DNA from: Candidatus Uhrbacteria bacterium
GTDB taxonomy: Bacteria; Patescibacteriota; Patescibacteriia; 2-12-FULL-60-25
Length of the DNA stretch: 64,000 nucleotides
Assembly: GCA_003576745.1 (NCBI GenBank)
Contig: QEVR01000002.1
Location: 423,884-487,883, forward strand
Reading direction: 5' to 3'
Program-made: the position numbers and the translations under genes
In this document: one piece after another, positions 1-8,489 of the stretch
Layout of the letters: each line of letters begins with the position of its first letter
How positions within the stretch are numbered: the stretch's first letter is position 1
The notes under the pieces: generated by a model
The model's database searches: none
Told to the model about the DNA's origin: nothing
Seen by the model: the letters and a program-made list of their open reading frames with translations, nothing else

Positions 1-415
1 CGAGGAAGAGCAATTCCACGATCGAGGCGGGTTTGAGCCCCCTGCGATCGAGCTCGGCCTTCACCTGGTCCGTCGTGAGCCTCTCGTCCAGATGGACGAG
101 GACGACTTCGACCTCGCGCTTGCCATCGCTCTTCTTGAGCGGGAAATACGTCTCCGTGATATTTTCGTTCACGTAGCCGTACTTGCCTGCTGCGATCATG
201 TCGGCGAGGGTCTGCGACCGATCGATGGTGATACGGTAGACCGTCTCGGAGCCCTTTTGTGCGGGCTCGCGGACCTCGACCCTGCCTTCGATGAGGGCCT
301 GCAGATGGTCCATGATGTTTCTATAATCCAACGTTCCTTCGGCGACGCGGCGGATCAGTTCGTCCGTGCGCCTCCGAAGTTTTCCGTACTGCTCGTCATC
401 GACACATCGCGTCAT
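1..415 (-). CDS. Conserved hypothetical protein, 3' end outside the window
   Basis: I translated this from the minus strand. ATG lies at 415-413, and the frame stays open to the left edge (138 codons visible). A strong AAAGGAGG site sits 6 nt before the ATG, and a consensus promoter lies further upstream. The protein starts MTRCVDDEQYGKLRRRTDEL. It has a segment of the type TLADMIAAGKYGYVNENIT near residues 67-85, followed by a lysine/arginine-rich beta region. It resembles short uncharacterised proteins I associate with Patescibacteria genomes, but I can assign no function. There are no membrane segments or catalytic motifs in the visible part. The C-terminus is missing. Confidence 0.8.
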   Translation of the reverse strand, partial: MTRCVDDEQYGKLRRRTDELIRRVAEGTLDYRNIMDHLQALIEGRVEVREPAQKGSETVYRITIDRSQTLADMIAAGKYGYVNENITETYFPLKKSDGKREVEVVLVHLDERLTTDQVKAELDRRGLKPASIVELLFL

Positions 416-487
416 GACAAGCCTCCTTTGTAATAGGACATGCCCGTGTTCCGCACAGGCGCGGGGCGTTCACGCGAACGACGTCAA

Positions 488-516
488 AATATAGCGTATG
501 TTTGCGGTTTTGTCAA
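488..516 (-). promoter_or_regulatory. Sigma70-type promoter of the left-edge gene
   Basis: Read on the minus strand: -35 TTGACA (516-511), a 17-bp spacer and -10 TATATT (493-488). It gives a leader of about 70 nt with a strong Shine-Dalgarno before the ATG at 415. The -35 overlaps the stop codon of trmD, which is transcribed in the same direction. Confidence 0.8.
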
Positions 517-1205
517 TGCATCCGATGCGCCTTTTTCCAGGCCTCGATGTCCTTATGATGGCCGGACAAAAGAATCTTCGGCACCTTTATGCCGAGCCAT
601 GTTTCAGGACGGGTATATTGCGGGTACTCTCCTTCGCCGTCCGACCAGGATTCCTCGGCGAGCGATGCTTCTTTTCCGAGCACTCCCGGGACATGCCGCG
701 CGATGGCGTCGGTCATGACAAGCGCGGGAAGCTCGCCGCCGGTAAGCACATATGGCCCGATGGAAAACACCTCATCCGCGAGCCGGTCCAGAATGCGCTG
801 ATCCATGCCTTCGTACCGGCCGCAAAGGAACACAATGCGGGTATAACGCGTGGCCAGGCGCGCGGCATCGGCATGCGTAAACGGCTTGCCGTTCGCGGCC
901 GTGGCGATAACGCGCGCGCGCGCGGCGCCGGTTCGTCGGCGGCCGGTTTTGATATTCCGAAGTTTGAGCCATGCGAGCGCCTCCAAAAACGGCTGCGGTT
1001 TCATGAGCATGCCGGGTCCGCCGCCGAAAGGTTTGTCGTCCACGGTTTTATGCCTGTCATGCGTCCAGCGGCGCAGATTGTGCGCATGAAAAGAGAGGAG
1101 GCGCTTCCGCGCCGCCCGTCCCAACATCGATGCCTGAACATACGGATGAATGACTTCCGGAAAAATCGTCAGGTAATCGAAACGTAATGTCTTTCGTTTA
1201 GCCAT
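513..1205 (-). CDS. trmD: tRNA (guanine-37-N1)-methyltransferase TrmD
   Basis: TrmD methylates G37 of tRNAs with SAM and prevents +1 frameshifting. The 230-residue product has the family hallmarks: FDYLTIFPE at the N-terminus, DDKPFGGGPGMLMKPQP near residue 60, the knot region LCGRYEGMDQR, IGPYVLTGGELPA, and a C-terminal RPETWLG. The length is typical for the family. I chose ATG at 1205; an upstream in-frame TTG at 1214 would fall inside a strong hairpin. It lies 53 bp after the KH gene in the order rpsP-KH-trmD, a common bacterial ribosome/tRNA-modification cluster. It has no Shine-Dalgarno. Confidence 0.97.
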   Translation of the reverse strand: MAKRKTLRFDYLTIFPEVIHPYVQASMLGRAARKRLLSFHAHNLRRWTHDRHKTVDDKPFGGGPGMLMKPQPFLEALAWLKLRNIKTGRRRTGAARARVIATAANGKPFTHADAARLATRYTRIVFLCGRYEGMDQRILDRLADEVFSIGPYVLTGGELPALVMTDAIARHVPGVLGKEASLAEESWSDGEGEYPQYTRPETWLGIKVPKILLSGHHKDIEAWKKAHRMH

Positions 1206-1210
1206 ACATA

Positions 1211-1244
1211 GCAAAAACCATGGGGATCATCCCATGGTTTTTGC
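1211..1244 (-). terminator. Perfect 14-bp hairpin between the KH gene and trmD
   Basis: Arms GCAAAAACCATGGG and CCCATGGTTTTTGC with a 6-nt loop. Read on the minus strand, the T5 tract lies in the distal arm just before the trmD ATG (1205). It could terminate KH-gene transcripts or attenuate trmD. Confidence 0.6.
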
Positions 1245-1258
1245 GACTTGTCGATAAT

Positions 1259-1621
1259 TTAGATGCCGAGATCCGCGAGGTCCTGATCGGTGACCATCCC
1301 CGCCTCGCCATGCGTGGCGCTGCCGCCGACGGACTGCGACTTCCGCTCCTGATGTTCGCGCCGAAGTTCATCCGGCTCGAAAATTTTCAGGTTCACGCGC
1401 GCATTTTCTTTGGCGCCGACCGTTTTCAGAAGAATACGGAGAGCACGGGCGGTTTGGCCCTGACGGCCGATAATATATCCCATGTCGTCCTGATTAATAT
1501 GGAGCGTAATGAGCACGCCCCGGTCATCCACGGTCCGTTCGGTCCGGACATCCTCTGGATGATTAACAAGCGCCTTTACGGCATACTCAACGAACTCCTG
1601 ATCCTTATACGCTTCAGCCAT
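1259..1621 (-). CDS. khpA: KH-domain RNA-binding protein (KhpA-like)
   Basis: A small single-KH protein of about 120 residues with the GxxG loop in MGYIIGRQGQTARALR near residue 60. The usual KhpA core (about 75 residues) is followed by a charged tail of roughly 40 residues. KhpA-type proteins bind RNA, often with KhpB/Jag, and affect ribosome and cell-wall functions. I start it at MAEAYKDQEF (ATG at 1621), because the upstream extension does not match the family. It lies between rpsP and trmD, the normal location of this gene. A terminator follows the upstream rpsP, so the gene may be transcribed partly on its own. Confidence 0.88.
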   Translation of the reverse strand: MAEAYKDQEFVEYAVKALVNHPEDVRTERTVDDRGVLITLHINQDDMGYIIGRQGQTARALRILLKTVGAKENARVNLKIFEPDELRREHQERKSQSVGGSATHGEAGMVTDQDLADLGI

Positions 1622-1741
1622 AACGTAGATGTAAATGAGCTTCTGCTCTATTGGGTTAAGGAATGTGTGGCGAAAGCTGTCGGACCGCGCCGTGCGCAAG
1701 TGCGCACAAAGAGGGACATTCTTTCGTCGTGCCAGAGCATA

Positions 1742-1774
1742 GCAAAAACACCCGCCCTTGGGAAGGGCGGGTGT
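1742..1774 (-). terminator. Intrinsic terminator after rpsP
   Basis: Minus-strand hairpin with arms ACACCCGCCCTT and AAGGGCGGGTGT, a 3-nt loop and a T5 tail, starting 12 bp after the rpsP stop. Confidence 0.85.
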
Positions 1775-1786
1775 GGCATATTCGCG

Positions 1787-2275
1787 TTATTCGGCAGGTT
1801 TCTCTTCTGCAGACGGCGGGGCAGTTTCCGGCAGGACAGCGGCTTCCGGTTGCGGTTCCGGTCGGGAATCTAATGCTTCCGTGGCGGCTTCGGCTTGAGC
1901 TTTCGCCCGCTCTTCCGCCATGCGCGCTTCTTCTTTTGCTTTTGCATCCTCGACCGCTTTTTTCTCCTCTTCACGTTTGAGGTTCAGCTTTTCCTTGCGC
2001 GTCGTTGAAAGCCGCATGGTCTTCCGCTTGTCTCCCTCGAGAATACGCTGATCAACCAGCAAATTCCATACGGTTTCGGAAGGCTGGGCTCCCTTGTCGA
2101 GCCATGCCTTGATCCGGTCAGCCTTCAGCTGGATATCGACCGGATTGGCGCGCGGGTTATAGGTGCCCAAATTCTCCAAATAATCCCCGAGCGGGTCCTT
2201 GGTCTTTTCGCACACGATAAGTCGGTACATGGGGGCATTCCGCTTCCCGACCCGGCGCAATCGGATACTTAACAT
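1787..2275 (-). CDS. rpsP: Ribosomal protein bS16 with long charged C-terminal tail
   Basis: bS16 assembles into the small ribosomal subunit. The first 80 or so residues match the family: MLSIRLRRVGKRNAPMYRL at the start, DPLGDYLENLGTYNP, then KADRIKAWLDKGAQPSETV. ATG at 2275 is the natural start. Typical bS16 is 75-90 residues, but this one has 162. The extra half is a Lys/Glu/Ala-rich segment followed by a Pro/Glu/Ala tail ending EEKPAE, with no recognisable domain and probably partly helical or disordered. The gene heads the rpsP-KH-trmD group and has its own terminator. Confidence 0.95.
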   Translation of the reverse strand: MLSIRLRRVGKRNAPMYRLIVCEKTKDPLGDYLENLGTYNPRANPVDIQLKADRIKAWLDKGAQPSETVWNLLVDQRILEGDKRKTMRLSTTRKEKLNLKREEEKKAVEDAKAKEEARMAEERAKAQAEAATEALDSRPEPQPEAAVLPETAPPSAEEKPAE

Positions 2276-2345
2276 AGGTGGCGGAATCGTAATGGAAAGA
2301 GGGCATTCCGTCAAGCAGGCGGAGGGTTCATCCGGCGGGGGAGGA

Positions 2346-2387
2346 CAAACAAAAAGCCCCAGTACCCTGCCGGTCGGATACTGGGGC
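2346..2387 (-). terminator. Intrinsic terminator of the 2393-3214 gene
   Basis: Minus-strand hairpin GCCCCAGTA / TACTGGGGC followed by TTTTTGTTTGT, starting 6 bp beyond the stop codon. Confidence 0.85.
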
Positions 2388-2392
2388 GAAAT

Positions 2393-3214
2393 TCAGGACA
2401 TGATGATGACGGCCGCGGGTCCGCTCCCGTCTTCGGGGCGGAAGAGACTGGCGTTCCATTCCCCGCTACGCCTAGTGGCAAGGAGAACTCTCCGTTCGCC
2501 TCCGGATTCCTCCGCATATGTCCCGCCGAGAATGACGTCGGGAAACGGCACATCGTGCTGAAGCACGAACCATGCGAAGCTCGCCAGGTCCATGAGAAAA
2601 TCACTTGATGCGACATCGCCGCGCTGGCAATCCAAAAAGGTTCGCCAGGCCACATGCCGCGGATCCACGCCCACAAGCCCTACGCCCGCCTGCGAAAAAC
2701 GGACGGCCGGATCCTGCGGACCCACGAGATGTTGGCAAGCGTCGAGGAGATCGCCGCTCGCCCTCACGGATGCCGCGTCCAAGAGCGTTTCCGTATGAAC
2801 GTCCCATGAAAAGAACGGAAGGCACAGACCATGATGGGCGGGAAGGCGCATGTCATTGGCCGCGGCGCCGATGCGCTTGGTGAATTCGGCGTCAGGCACC
2901 GAGAGCTTGGAGGGAACGCCCGCTTTCAGCATGCGGCTCGCGGCCTTTCTGAGCATTTCGCGGATCCTGTTGCGGTTGCCGTGCAGACCCGCGAAGCTTT
3001 GCGGCTCGCGAACGGGGTAGGTGATGGCATCGACGTTCGCAATGTCCTCTTCGCTCGGCCGACGCACCTCCCAGGAAACAAACGGAAGTCTCGAGCTTTG
3101 ACGCACCTTGGCGCGCGCGAGCCACATCGGATTGCTGGGGGCGCGGGTTCGCGATTCCATGGTGGAATTCGGCCCCATTCCCATGAATGTACGGTCAGAT
3201 TTATCATCCGGCAT
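2393..3214 (-). CDS. Hypothetical protein, 273 residues
   Basis: I do not recognise the family. The start is set by GAGGAGG 5 nt upstream of ATG 3214 (MPDDKSDRTFMGMGP). The long open frame upstream of it overlaps gdhA and is not needed. The product is mixed alpha/beta with no signal peptide or membrane span. A Ser/Arg-rich N-terminus of about 50 residues is followed by a globular region with WEVRRPSEEDI, LPFFSWDVHTETLLDAA, VDPRHVAWRTFLDCQRG and a C-terminal DVILGGTYAEESGG. The segment FAWFVLQHDVPFPDVILGG looks like a buried core. It has its own terminator. Confidence 0.75.
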   Translation of the reverse strand: MPDDKSDRTFMGMGPNSTMESRTRAPSNPMWLARAKVRQSSRLPFVSWEVRRPSEEDIANVDAITYPVREPQSFAGLHGNRNRIREMLRKAASRMLKAGVPSKLSVPDAEFTKRIGAAANDMRLPAHHGLCLPFFSWDVHTETLLDAASVRASGDLLDACQHLVGPQDPAVRFSQAGVGLVGVDPRHVAWRTFLDCQRGDVASSDFLMDLASFAWFVLQHDVPFPDVILGGTYAEESGGERRVLLATRRSGEWNASLFRPEDGSGPAAVIIMS

Positions 3215-3272
3215 TCCGTCCTCCTCGCTCCGTGAAAGAGCATTCTCAACCTTGCAGAAAAAAGCGCATTCG

Positions 3273-4523
3273 TCAAGACGCGGCCCGGCTCCTTCGCTCC
3301 TGTTCCGCCGCGGCCACGCGCTCGAGCGCCAAGGCATATGCCGCGATCCGAAACGGAAGATTGCGCGAGGATGCAAAGGTAAAAAGATCGGTCGCGGCCG
3401 AACGCATGGTCGCTTCCAGCCGTTCATGCACCCGCTCTTCGCTCCAGCGCTCACCCTCCATATTCTGCAGCCACTCAAAAAAACTCACGACCACGCCGCC
3501 CGCATTGGCGAGCACGTCGGGGATAACGTGGACGCCCGCTTTCCGAAGCAGGACATCGGCCTCCCGGGTTGTAGGCCCATTGGCCGCCTCGAGGACGACC
3601 TTCGCCTGAACGGCCTGCGCGTTCTCCTCCGTAATTTGATTTTCCAATGCCGCAGGGACCAGAACACCGCATGGAAGCGCAAAGATGCCAGCCGGATCGA
3701 ACGGCCGCGCGCCGGAAAATCCTTTCACGGATCCCGAAACATTCTTGTGCGCGATGAGCGAGGGGACATCGATCCCCTGCTCCTCATGCATGGCGCCATG
3801 CGAGTCCGAAACCGCGATAACGCGATACCCATGCCGGAAAAACTGCAAGGCAACTTCCTGTCCCGCGTTCCCGAATCCCTGTACGGCAACGGTGATTGTT
3901 TCATTATCCAAACCGAGAAGCGGCCGGAGGGCATCGAATACCAAAAACACGCCCGTTCCCGTGGCCGTCGAGCGCCCCTGTGACCCGCCGGCTGCAAGAC
4001 TTTTTCCCGTGACCACGGCCGGCGCATTCTGCCCGGCGATTCTGGCATATTCATCGGCGAACCAGTCCATAACCGCGGCATCCGTGTTCACGTCCGGAGC
4101 GGGAACGTCTTTGGAGGGCCCGATGACATCGGCAAAGGCTCGGACGAAGGCGCGCGTGAGGGCTTCTTTTTCCGTCGATGACAGCGCTTTTCCGTCAATG
4201 GCTGCTCCGCCCTTGCCACCGCCGAACGGAATGCCCGCAAGCGCGCATTTAATCATCATCGCGCATGCGAGAGCGCGGACTTCATCCAAATCCACGCGTT
4301 CATGAAAACGAATGCCTCCCTTATAGGGGCCGCGCGCGTTATTCCATTGCACGCGATACGCGGGAATTTCGCGGAGCGCGCCATCATCCATGCGGACAAA
4401 AAGCCTGGCGTGAATTTCCCGATGCGGCGTGCTCAATATGGCGAGCGTATCCGCGTCGAGCTGAACGGCAAAAGCCGCTTCGCGAAGCGATGCAAGTACG
4501 TTTTCGAGATAGGAAGACATCAT
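3273..4523 (-). CDS. gdhA: Glu/Leu/Phe/Val-type dehydrogenase, probably glutamate dehydrogenase
   Basis: A 416-residue NAD(P)-dependent amino-acid dehydrogenase interconverting glutamate and 2-oxoglutarate plus ammonia. Visible motifs: the substrate-binding segment GPYKGGIRFH (about 65-75), the catalytic-lysine segment PFGGGKGG (about 99-106), VPAPDVNTDAAVMDW (about 140), the Rossmann GFGNAGQ (about 215) and a C-terminal NAGGVVVSFFEWLQN. The length fits the 410-450-residue hexameric enzymes. Specificity for glutamate rather than leucine or valine is inferred from the overall match. A nitrogen-assimilating dehydrogenase is notable in an otherwise biosynthesis-poor genome type. It starts at one of two adjacent ATGs. 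Confidence 0.93.
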   Translation of the reverse strand: MMSSYLENVLASLREAAFAVQLDADTLAILSTPHREIHARLFVRMDDGALREIPAYRVQWNNARGPYKGGIRFHERVDLDEVRALACAMMIKCALAGIPFGGGKGGAAIDGKALSSTEKEALTRAFVRAFADVIGPSKDVPAPDVNTDAAVMDWFADEYARIAGQNAPAVVTGKSLAAGGSQGRSTATGTGVFLVFDALRPLLGLDNETITVAVQGFGNAGQEVALQFFRHGYRVIAVSDSHGAMHEEQGIDVPSLIAHKNVSGSVKGFSGARPFDPAGIFALPCGVLVPAALENQITEENAQAVQAKVVLEAANGPTTREADVLLRKAGVHVIPDVLANAGGVVVSFFEWLQNMEGERWSEERVHERLEATMRSAATDLFTFASSRNLPFRIAAYALALERVAAAEQERRSRAAS

Positions 4524-4613
4524 TTTGGGCTAAGGGCTAAGGGCAGATTATGGTTTTCCTACGCCCTACGCAACCACGTCCTACAGGGCGCTGCTTGCCG
4601 CGCCCCCTACATC
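4524..4613. repeat. Intergenic word-repeat block A
   Basis: A 90-bp gap between gdhA and trxB made of the recurrent words GGGCTAAGGGC, CCTACGCCCTACGCAACCACG and CCCTACATCCTAC. It belongs to the dispersed family also seen at 5570, 8200, 10010, 14891, 26920, 27510 and 51815. No coding potential is seen. Confidence 0.65.
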
Positions 4614-5561
4614 CTACTTCCCACTCCCTACGTCCTGTTCCCGTTCTGACAAATACCGCTCGGCTTCGAGCGCGGCCATACACCCGGTGCCTGCGGCTGT
4701 AATGGCCTGCCGGTATCGCGCATCAATCAGATCGCCACAGGCAAAAAGCCCCGGCGTTTTTGTGGACGCCGTTCCGGGTTTCGTTATCACATATCCCTTG
4801 TCGTCCAGGTCGGCAAGATCCTTTACCAGGCCGGAATTCGGCGAATGCCCGATGGCGGCAAAGACGCCGTCAATCGGCATCTCGCGCTCGCTCCCGTCTG
4901 CGGTCGAGCGGAGACGTACGCCGGTAACCTTCCCCTCGTCCCGGCCGAGGATATCTGCGACTTCGCTATTCCAGATGACATGAATTTTAGGATTCTTCAA
5001 AATACGCTCCTGCATAATTTTGGACGCGCGAAACGCATCGCGTCGATGCACAATGGTGACCGTGTCGGCGAATCTTGTAAGAAAATTCGCTTCTTCCATG
5101 GCGCTGTCTCCTCCGCCGACCACAATGACGCGCTTCCCTTTGAAGAAAAACCCGTCACAGGTTGCGCAGGCAGATACACCTTTGCCGTAGAGCGCCTTTT
5201 CCGACTCCAGACCCAGCCTCCGTGCGGATGCGCCCGTGGAAAGAATAACGGCCATGGCCTGATGCATTTTTCCATTGGCAGATACGGCAAAACCTCCATC
5301 CGGCTCCCTGCGAAGCTCATCAACGCGCTCGGAACGAATGTCCGCGCCGAAACGCGCTGCCTGTCTTTTGCATCTCTCCATGAGATCCGGCCCCAAAAGG
5401 CCGTCCGGGAATCCGGGAAAATTTTCGACCTCGGTGGTGGTCATGAGCTGGCCGCCCGGCTCGTCACCTTCAAACACGAGCGGTTCCAAATTCGCCCGCG
5501 ACGCATAGATTGCGGCCGTCCAGCCGGCAGGACCGGATCCGATGATAATAAGATTCTTCAT
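4614..5561 (-). CDS. trxB: Thioredoxin reductase
   Basis: A 315-residue FAD/NADPH enzyme that reduces thioredoxin. It shows the N-terminal FAD-binding GSGPAGWTAAIYA, the redox centre CATCDGFFF (about 137-145), the NADPH-binding VVGGGDSAMEEA (about 152-163) and the C-terminal FACGDLIDARYRQAITAAGTG. It is full length. It is co-oriented with trxA, separated by a repeat block of about 170 bp, so the thioredoxin pair is kept together. There is no clear Shine-Dalgarno upstream of ATG 5561. Confidence 0.97.
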   Translation of the reverse strand: MKNLIIIGSGPAGWTAAIYASRANLEPLVFEGDEPGGQLMTTTEVENFPGFPDGLLGPDLMERCKRQAARFGADIRSERVDELRREPDGGFAVSANGKMHQAMAVILSTGASARRLGLESEKALYGKGVSACATCDGFFFKGKRVIVVGGGDSAMEEANFLTRFADTVTIVHRRDAFRASKIMQERILKNPKIHVIWNSEVADILGRDEGKVTGVRLRSTADGSEREMPIDGVFAAIGHSPNSGLVKDLADLDDKGYVITKPGTASTKTPGLFACGDLIDARYRQAITAAGTGCMAALEAERYLSEREQDVGSGK

Positions 5562-5569
5562 ATAACTTA

Positions 5570-5734
5570 TGGCCCATGCCTTACGAACCTACGAACGTAT
5601 GGATCCAAGGGCTAAGGGTTCGGGGAAAATTATGTCCCCCCTACGCAACCACGTCCTACGCAACTACGTACTCTTCCCCCCTACGTCCTACGCAACTACG
5701 AAACCCCGCTCCCTACTCCCTGTTCCGCACCCCG
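5570..5734. repeat. Intergenic word-repeat block B
   Basis: The gap between trxA and trxB. It contains CCAAGGGCTAAGGG, a small hairpin GGGGA-AAATTATG-TCCCC, then repeated CTACGCAACTACGTCC-type words and CTCCCTACTCCC. The same order of blocks recurs at 8200 and 26920. Confidence 0.7.
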
Positions 5735-6055
5735 CTACCCAAGATGCTTCTGCAATGTATTGAGCATGTCTTCTTTGGACATGGTTCCCACCATTTGCTC
5801 GGCGACTTGCCCTCCCTTGAAAACCAGAAAGGTCGGGATGGACATGATGCCGTATTGCCCGGGATAGTTCGGATGCTCGTCCACATTCATTTTGCCGACC
5901 GTCAACCGGCCTTCGAGTTCGCCGGCGATCTCATCTATAATCGGACTCATCACGCGGCAGGGGCCGCACCACGGCGCCCAAAAGTCCACCAGGACCGGCT
6001 TCGGGGATTTCAGAACCCGCTCCTCAAAATTTTGATCAGTAAAGATGTGTTCCAT
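5735..6055 (-). CDS. trxA: Thioredoxin
   Basis: A cytoplasmic disulfide reductase of 106 residues with the classical active site FWAPWCGPCRVM (residues 25-36), VDEHPNYPGQYGIMSIPTFLVFKGG with the cis-proline in SIPT, and a C-terminal helix. I chose ATG at 6055 (MEHIFTDQNF), because the longer frame upstream is not thioredoxin-like. It lies between infB and trxB, all on the minus strand. The infB terminator intervenes, so it is probably transcribed separately. No Shine-Dalgarno is seen. Confidence 0.96.
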   Translation of the reverse strand: MEHIFTDQNFEERVLKSPKPVLVDFWAPWCGPCRVMSPIIDEIAGELEGRLTVGKMNVDEHPNYPGQYGIMSIPTFLVFKGGQVAEQMVGTMSKEDMLNTLQKHLG

Positions 6056-6093
6056 ACGCGACAAGAGTAACGGGCGGCCGGAACATCCGCAAG

Positions 6094-6123
6094 AGGGAAA
6101 ACATCCCGGCAAACCGGGATGTT
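6094..6123 (-). terminator. Intrinsic terminator after infB
   Basis: Arms AACATCCCGG / CCGGGATGTT with a 4-nt loop and a short T tail on the minus strand, 2 bp after the infB stop. Nearly the same hairpin is found after tRNA-Arg at 19598-19626. Confidence 0.8.
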
Positions 6124-6125
6124 AT

Positions 6126-8141
6126 TTATGGCGCAAATTCGATCGTGCGCGTTTTGACTTCTTCATGATATACCTCGAGACGGTCTCCGATTTCCAAACG
6201 GAGTTTGCCCTTTACGGACAACCCGCATTCGGTTCCAGCATGGACGTCTTTCACATTCTGTTTGCCGATTTGAAGGGATTCGATGGTGACATCGCCCAGC
6301 GCCTCCTCTCCGCGCCAGACGCGCGCTTTTTCGCCGGCAACGATTTTCCCGTCCGTCACTCGTCCCCCGACCACCATGCGGCCGCTTTCCGTTCGGAAAA
6401 TGGCGACGGTTTCGAAGTTGCCGAGCTGCATGAGCGAGACCTCCGGCTTCAAAAGTTTGTTCAATTCCGCCATAACGTCGTCGAACAGCTCGTAGATGAC
6501 TTTGAATTTGCGGATGTCCACGCCCTGATCACGCGCGAGTTCCGGAATCTGCGGGCCCGGAACAACATTAAACGCATAGACGACTTTCGAGCCGTTCGCC
6601 GCCTGGAGCACGTCGGTGTCGGTCACGTTCCCGAGACCCTTTTGAATCACCTCCACGCCCACGAATTCGTCCTTGATCTTTTCGAGCATGCCGAGCACGG
6701 CCTCGAGCGATCCCAGGACATCGGCCTTGAGGACGATTTGATACATTGCTTTCTTTTGGGCGCCTTCGGACGACTCCGTGTCTTTCGGCTGCTGTTTTTT
6801 GGCGACCATGCCTTCCGCAACCTGATGCGTGGTTTTCACCTTCGTATCGAGCTTCCGGAAATCCTCCGGCACCTCCATAACGTCTCCCACGGCCGGAGCC
6901 ACTTTAAAACCGAGCACTTTTACCGGTGTTCCGGGAGGGGCTTGGTCGAGCAATGCTCCCGTCCAATCCTTGAGCGCGCGCACGCGCCCGTACAGGGTGC
7001 CGCCGATGCCCATAGAGTCATTGCGGCGGAGCGTCCCCGCCTGAACGAGTACCGTGGCGACCGGACCTTCGCCTTTGTCCACGTGCGCCTCGATGATGGT
7101 CCCGACCGCGCGCCGATCCGGATTCGCGCGAATGCGATCGGCGTGGACGTCGGCAACAAGCAGCACCGTGTCGAGCAGCTCTTCGATATTCTGGCCCGTT
7201 TTTGCCGAAATTTTTACCAAGGGAATATCGCCGCCCCATTCCTCCACCTGCACGCCCGCTTCCGCGAGGCCGGCCATAACTTTTTCCGGCTGGGCTTCCG
7301 GCTTGTCGATTTTATTCAAAGCCACGAGAAACGGGAGCTGCGCGGCTTTAATGATATTGATCGCTTCCTTTGTTTGCGGCTGAACGCCGTCGTCTGCCGC
7401 AACAACGAGAATGGCGATATCCGCAACTTTGGCTCCGCGCGAACGCATGACGGTAAATGCCTCATGGCCCGGCGTGTCGATGAACGTGATTTTCCGGTCC
7501 TTCTTTTCAACCTGGTATGCGCCGATATGCTGGGTAATACCCCCGGCCTCTCCTTCCATAACATTGGTCTGACGGATAGCGTCAAGTGTTTTCGTTTTCC
7601 CGTGGTCCACATGGCCCATGACAACAATAACCGGAGGACGGGGCTTAAGCGTCTCCCGCGTTTCTTCCGAGGTAATTTCCTTGAGTCTGTCCAAAGCTTC
7701 AACCCGCTCCGGAGCTTCGGGGACGCGTTCTTCGGCTTCGGCGCGATAGCCGAGTTCTTCGGCGATAATGGCCGCCGTATCAAAGTCGAGCCGTTCGTTT
7801 TGCGCGGCAAGAATGCCGTTTTTCATGAGTTCCTGTATAAGGCGCGTCACCGGAATACCCATGCTCCCGGCAAGATCGCGAACAATGACGACCGGGGGAA
7901 TGCGCACGGGCTTAAGCTGCGCCTTTTCTTCCTGGCTCTTGGGCTGATTCGAGGTTTTGATAAGCGAGGCGCGCATGCGTTCACGGCGCTGATTTTCCCG
8001 CCAGCGGCGCATAATCTGCTCGGCGACGGCATCATCCACTTTGATCGCGCGACGTCCGATAGAAAAACCGAGCACCGGGAGTTTATCCAGGAGCTCGTTC
8101 GGCGTAACATTGAGTCTTCGCGCGAGTTCCGATACGTTCAT
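6126..8141 (-). CDS. infB: Translation initiation factor IF-2
   Basis: A GTPase that places fMet-tRNA on the 30S subunit. In 671 residues it has an IF2_N domain (about 1-50), a second N-terminal helical segment, the G domain with GHVDHGKT (about 177), [12 protein letters not shown] and SAKT, then domains II-IV. It is shorter than E. coli IF-2 (890), because the variable N-terminus is reduced, which is usual in small genomes. It starts at [21 protein letters not shown]-17-TAGATT promoter ends 11 bp before the ATG, leaving essentially no leader and no Shine-Dalgarno. Confidence 0.97.
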   Translation of the reverse strand: MNVSELARRLNVTPNELLDKLPVLGFSIGRRAIKVDDAVAEQIMRRWRENQRRERMRASLIKTSNQPKSQEEKAQLKPVRIPPVVIVRDLAGSMGIPVTRLIQELMKNGILAAQNERLDFDTAAIIAEELGYRAEAEERVPEAPERVEALDRLKEITSEETRETLKPRPPVIVVMGHVDHGKTKTLDAIRQTNVMEGEAGGITQHIGAYQVEKKDRKITFIDTPGHEAFTVMRSRGAKVADIAILVVAADDGVQPQTKEAINIIKAAQLPFLVALNKIDKPEAQPEKVMAGLAEAGVQVEEWGGDIPLVKISAKTGQNIEELLDTVLLVADVHADRIRANPDRRAVGTIIEAHVDKGEGPVATVLVQAGTLRRNDSMGIGGTLYGRVRALKDWTGALLDQAPPGTPVKVLGFKVAPAVGDVMEVPEDFRKLDTKVKTTHQVAEGMVAKKQQPKDTESSEGAQKKAMYQIVLKADVLGSLEAVLGMLEKIKDEFVGVEVIQKGLGNVTDTDVLQAANGSKVVYAFNVVPGPQIPELARDQGVDIRKFKVIYELFDDVMAELNKLLKPEVSLMQLGNFETVAIFRTESGRMVVGGRVTDGKIVAGEKARVWRGEEALGDVTIESLQIGKQNVKDVHAGTECGLSVKGKLRLEIGDRLEVYHEEVKTRTIEFAP

Positions 8142-8152
8142 AAAGTGCGCTC

Positions 8153-8181
8153 AATCTACGTGAAAAAGCCATTTCTGTCAA
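8153..8181 (-). promoter_or_regulatory. infB promoter, apparently leaderless
   Basis: Minus strand: -35 TTGACA (8181-8176), a 17-bp spacer, -10 TAGATT (8158-8153), then 11 bp to ATG 8141. A start about 7 bp after the -10 would leave only a few nucleotides of leader. Confidence 0.8.
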
Positions 8182-8199
8182 AGAATTGCGACATGGGGG

Positions 8200-8472
8200 T
8201 TCGGGTTACGGGGTCCGGGTCTAGGATGAAACCGCTTACCGACAAACCTACGATCTTACGGACCTACGGACATATAGGCACAAGGGCAAAGGGCTAAGGG
8301 AAACAGGTTATGAGTTATGGGGAAGATTATGCTCCCCCTAAGCAACTACGCCCGACGTACTACGCAACTCCCCCATACCTCACGACTCACGACCCATTTC
8401 CCACGTCCTGCGCAACTACGTACTCTTCCCCCTGCGCAATCCTACTCCCTCCTCCATCCTTCCTCCCCTTGC
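8200..8472. repeat. Intergenic word-repeat block C
   Basis: It fills most of the gap between divergent infB and truB. From left to right: a G-rich block (GGGTTCGGGTTACGGGG, CCGGGTCTAGGATGAAACCG), repeated CCTACGATCTTACGGACC-type words, AAGGGCAAAGGGCTAAGGG, the hairpin GGGGA-AGATTATGC-TCCCC, then CTACGCAACTACG words and CTACTCCCTCC. It is nearly the mirror image of block D. Confidence 0.75.
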
Positions 8473-8489
8473 TACACTCGCCTTCATCT

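Noticed and set aside
6045-8297. A 750-codon plus-strand frame opposite infB
   Set aside because: The minus strand carries unambiguous IF-2; the plus frame has no recognisable protein features.
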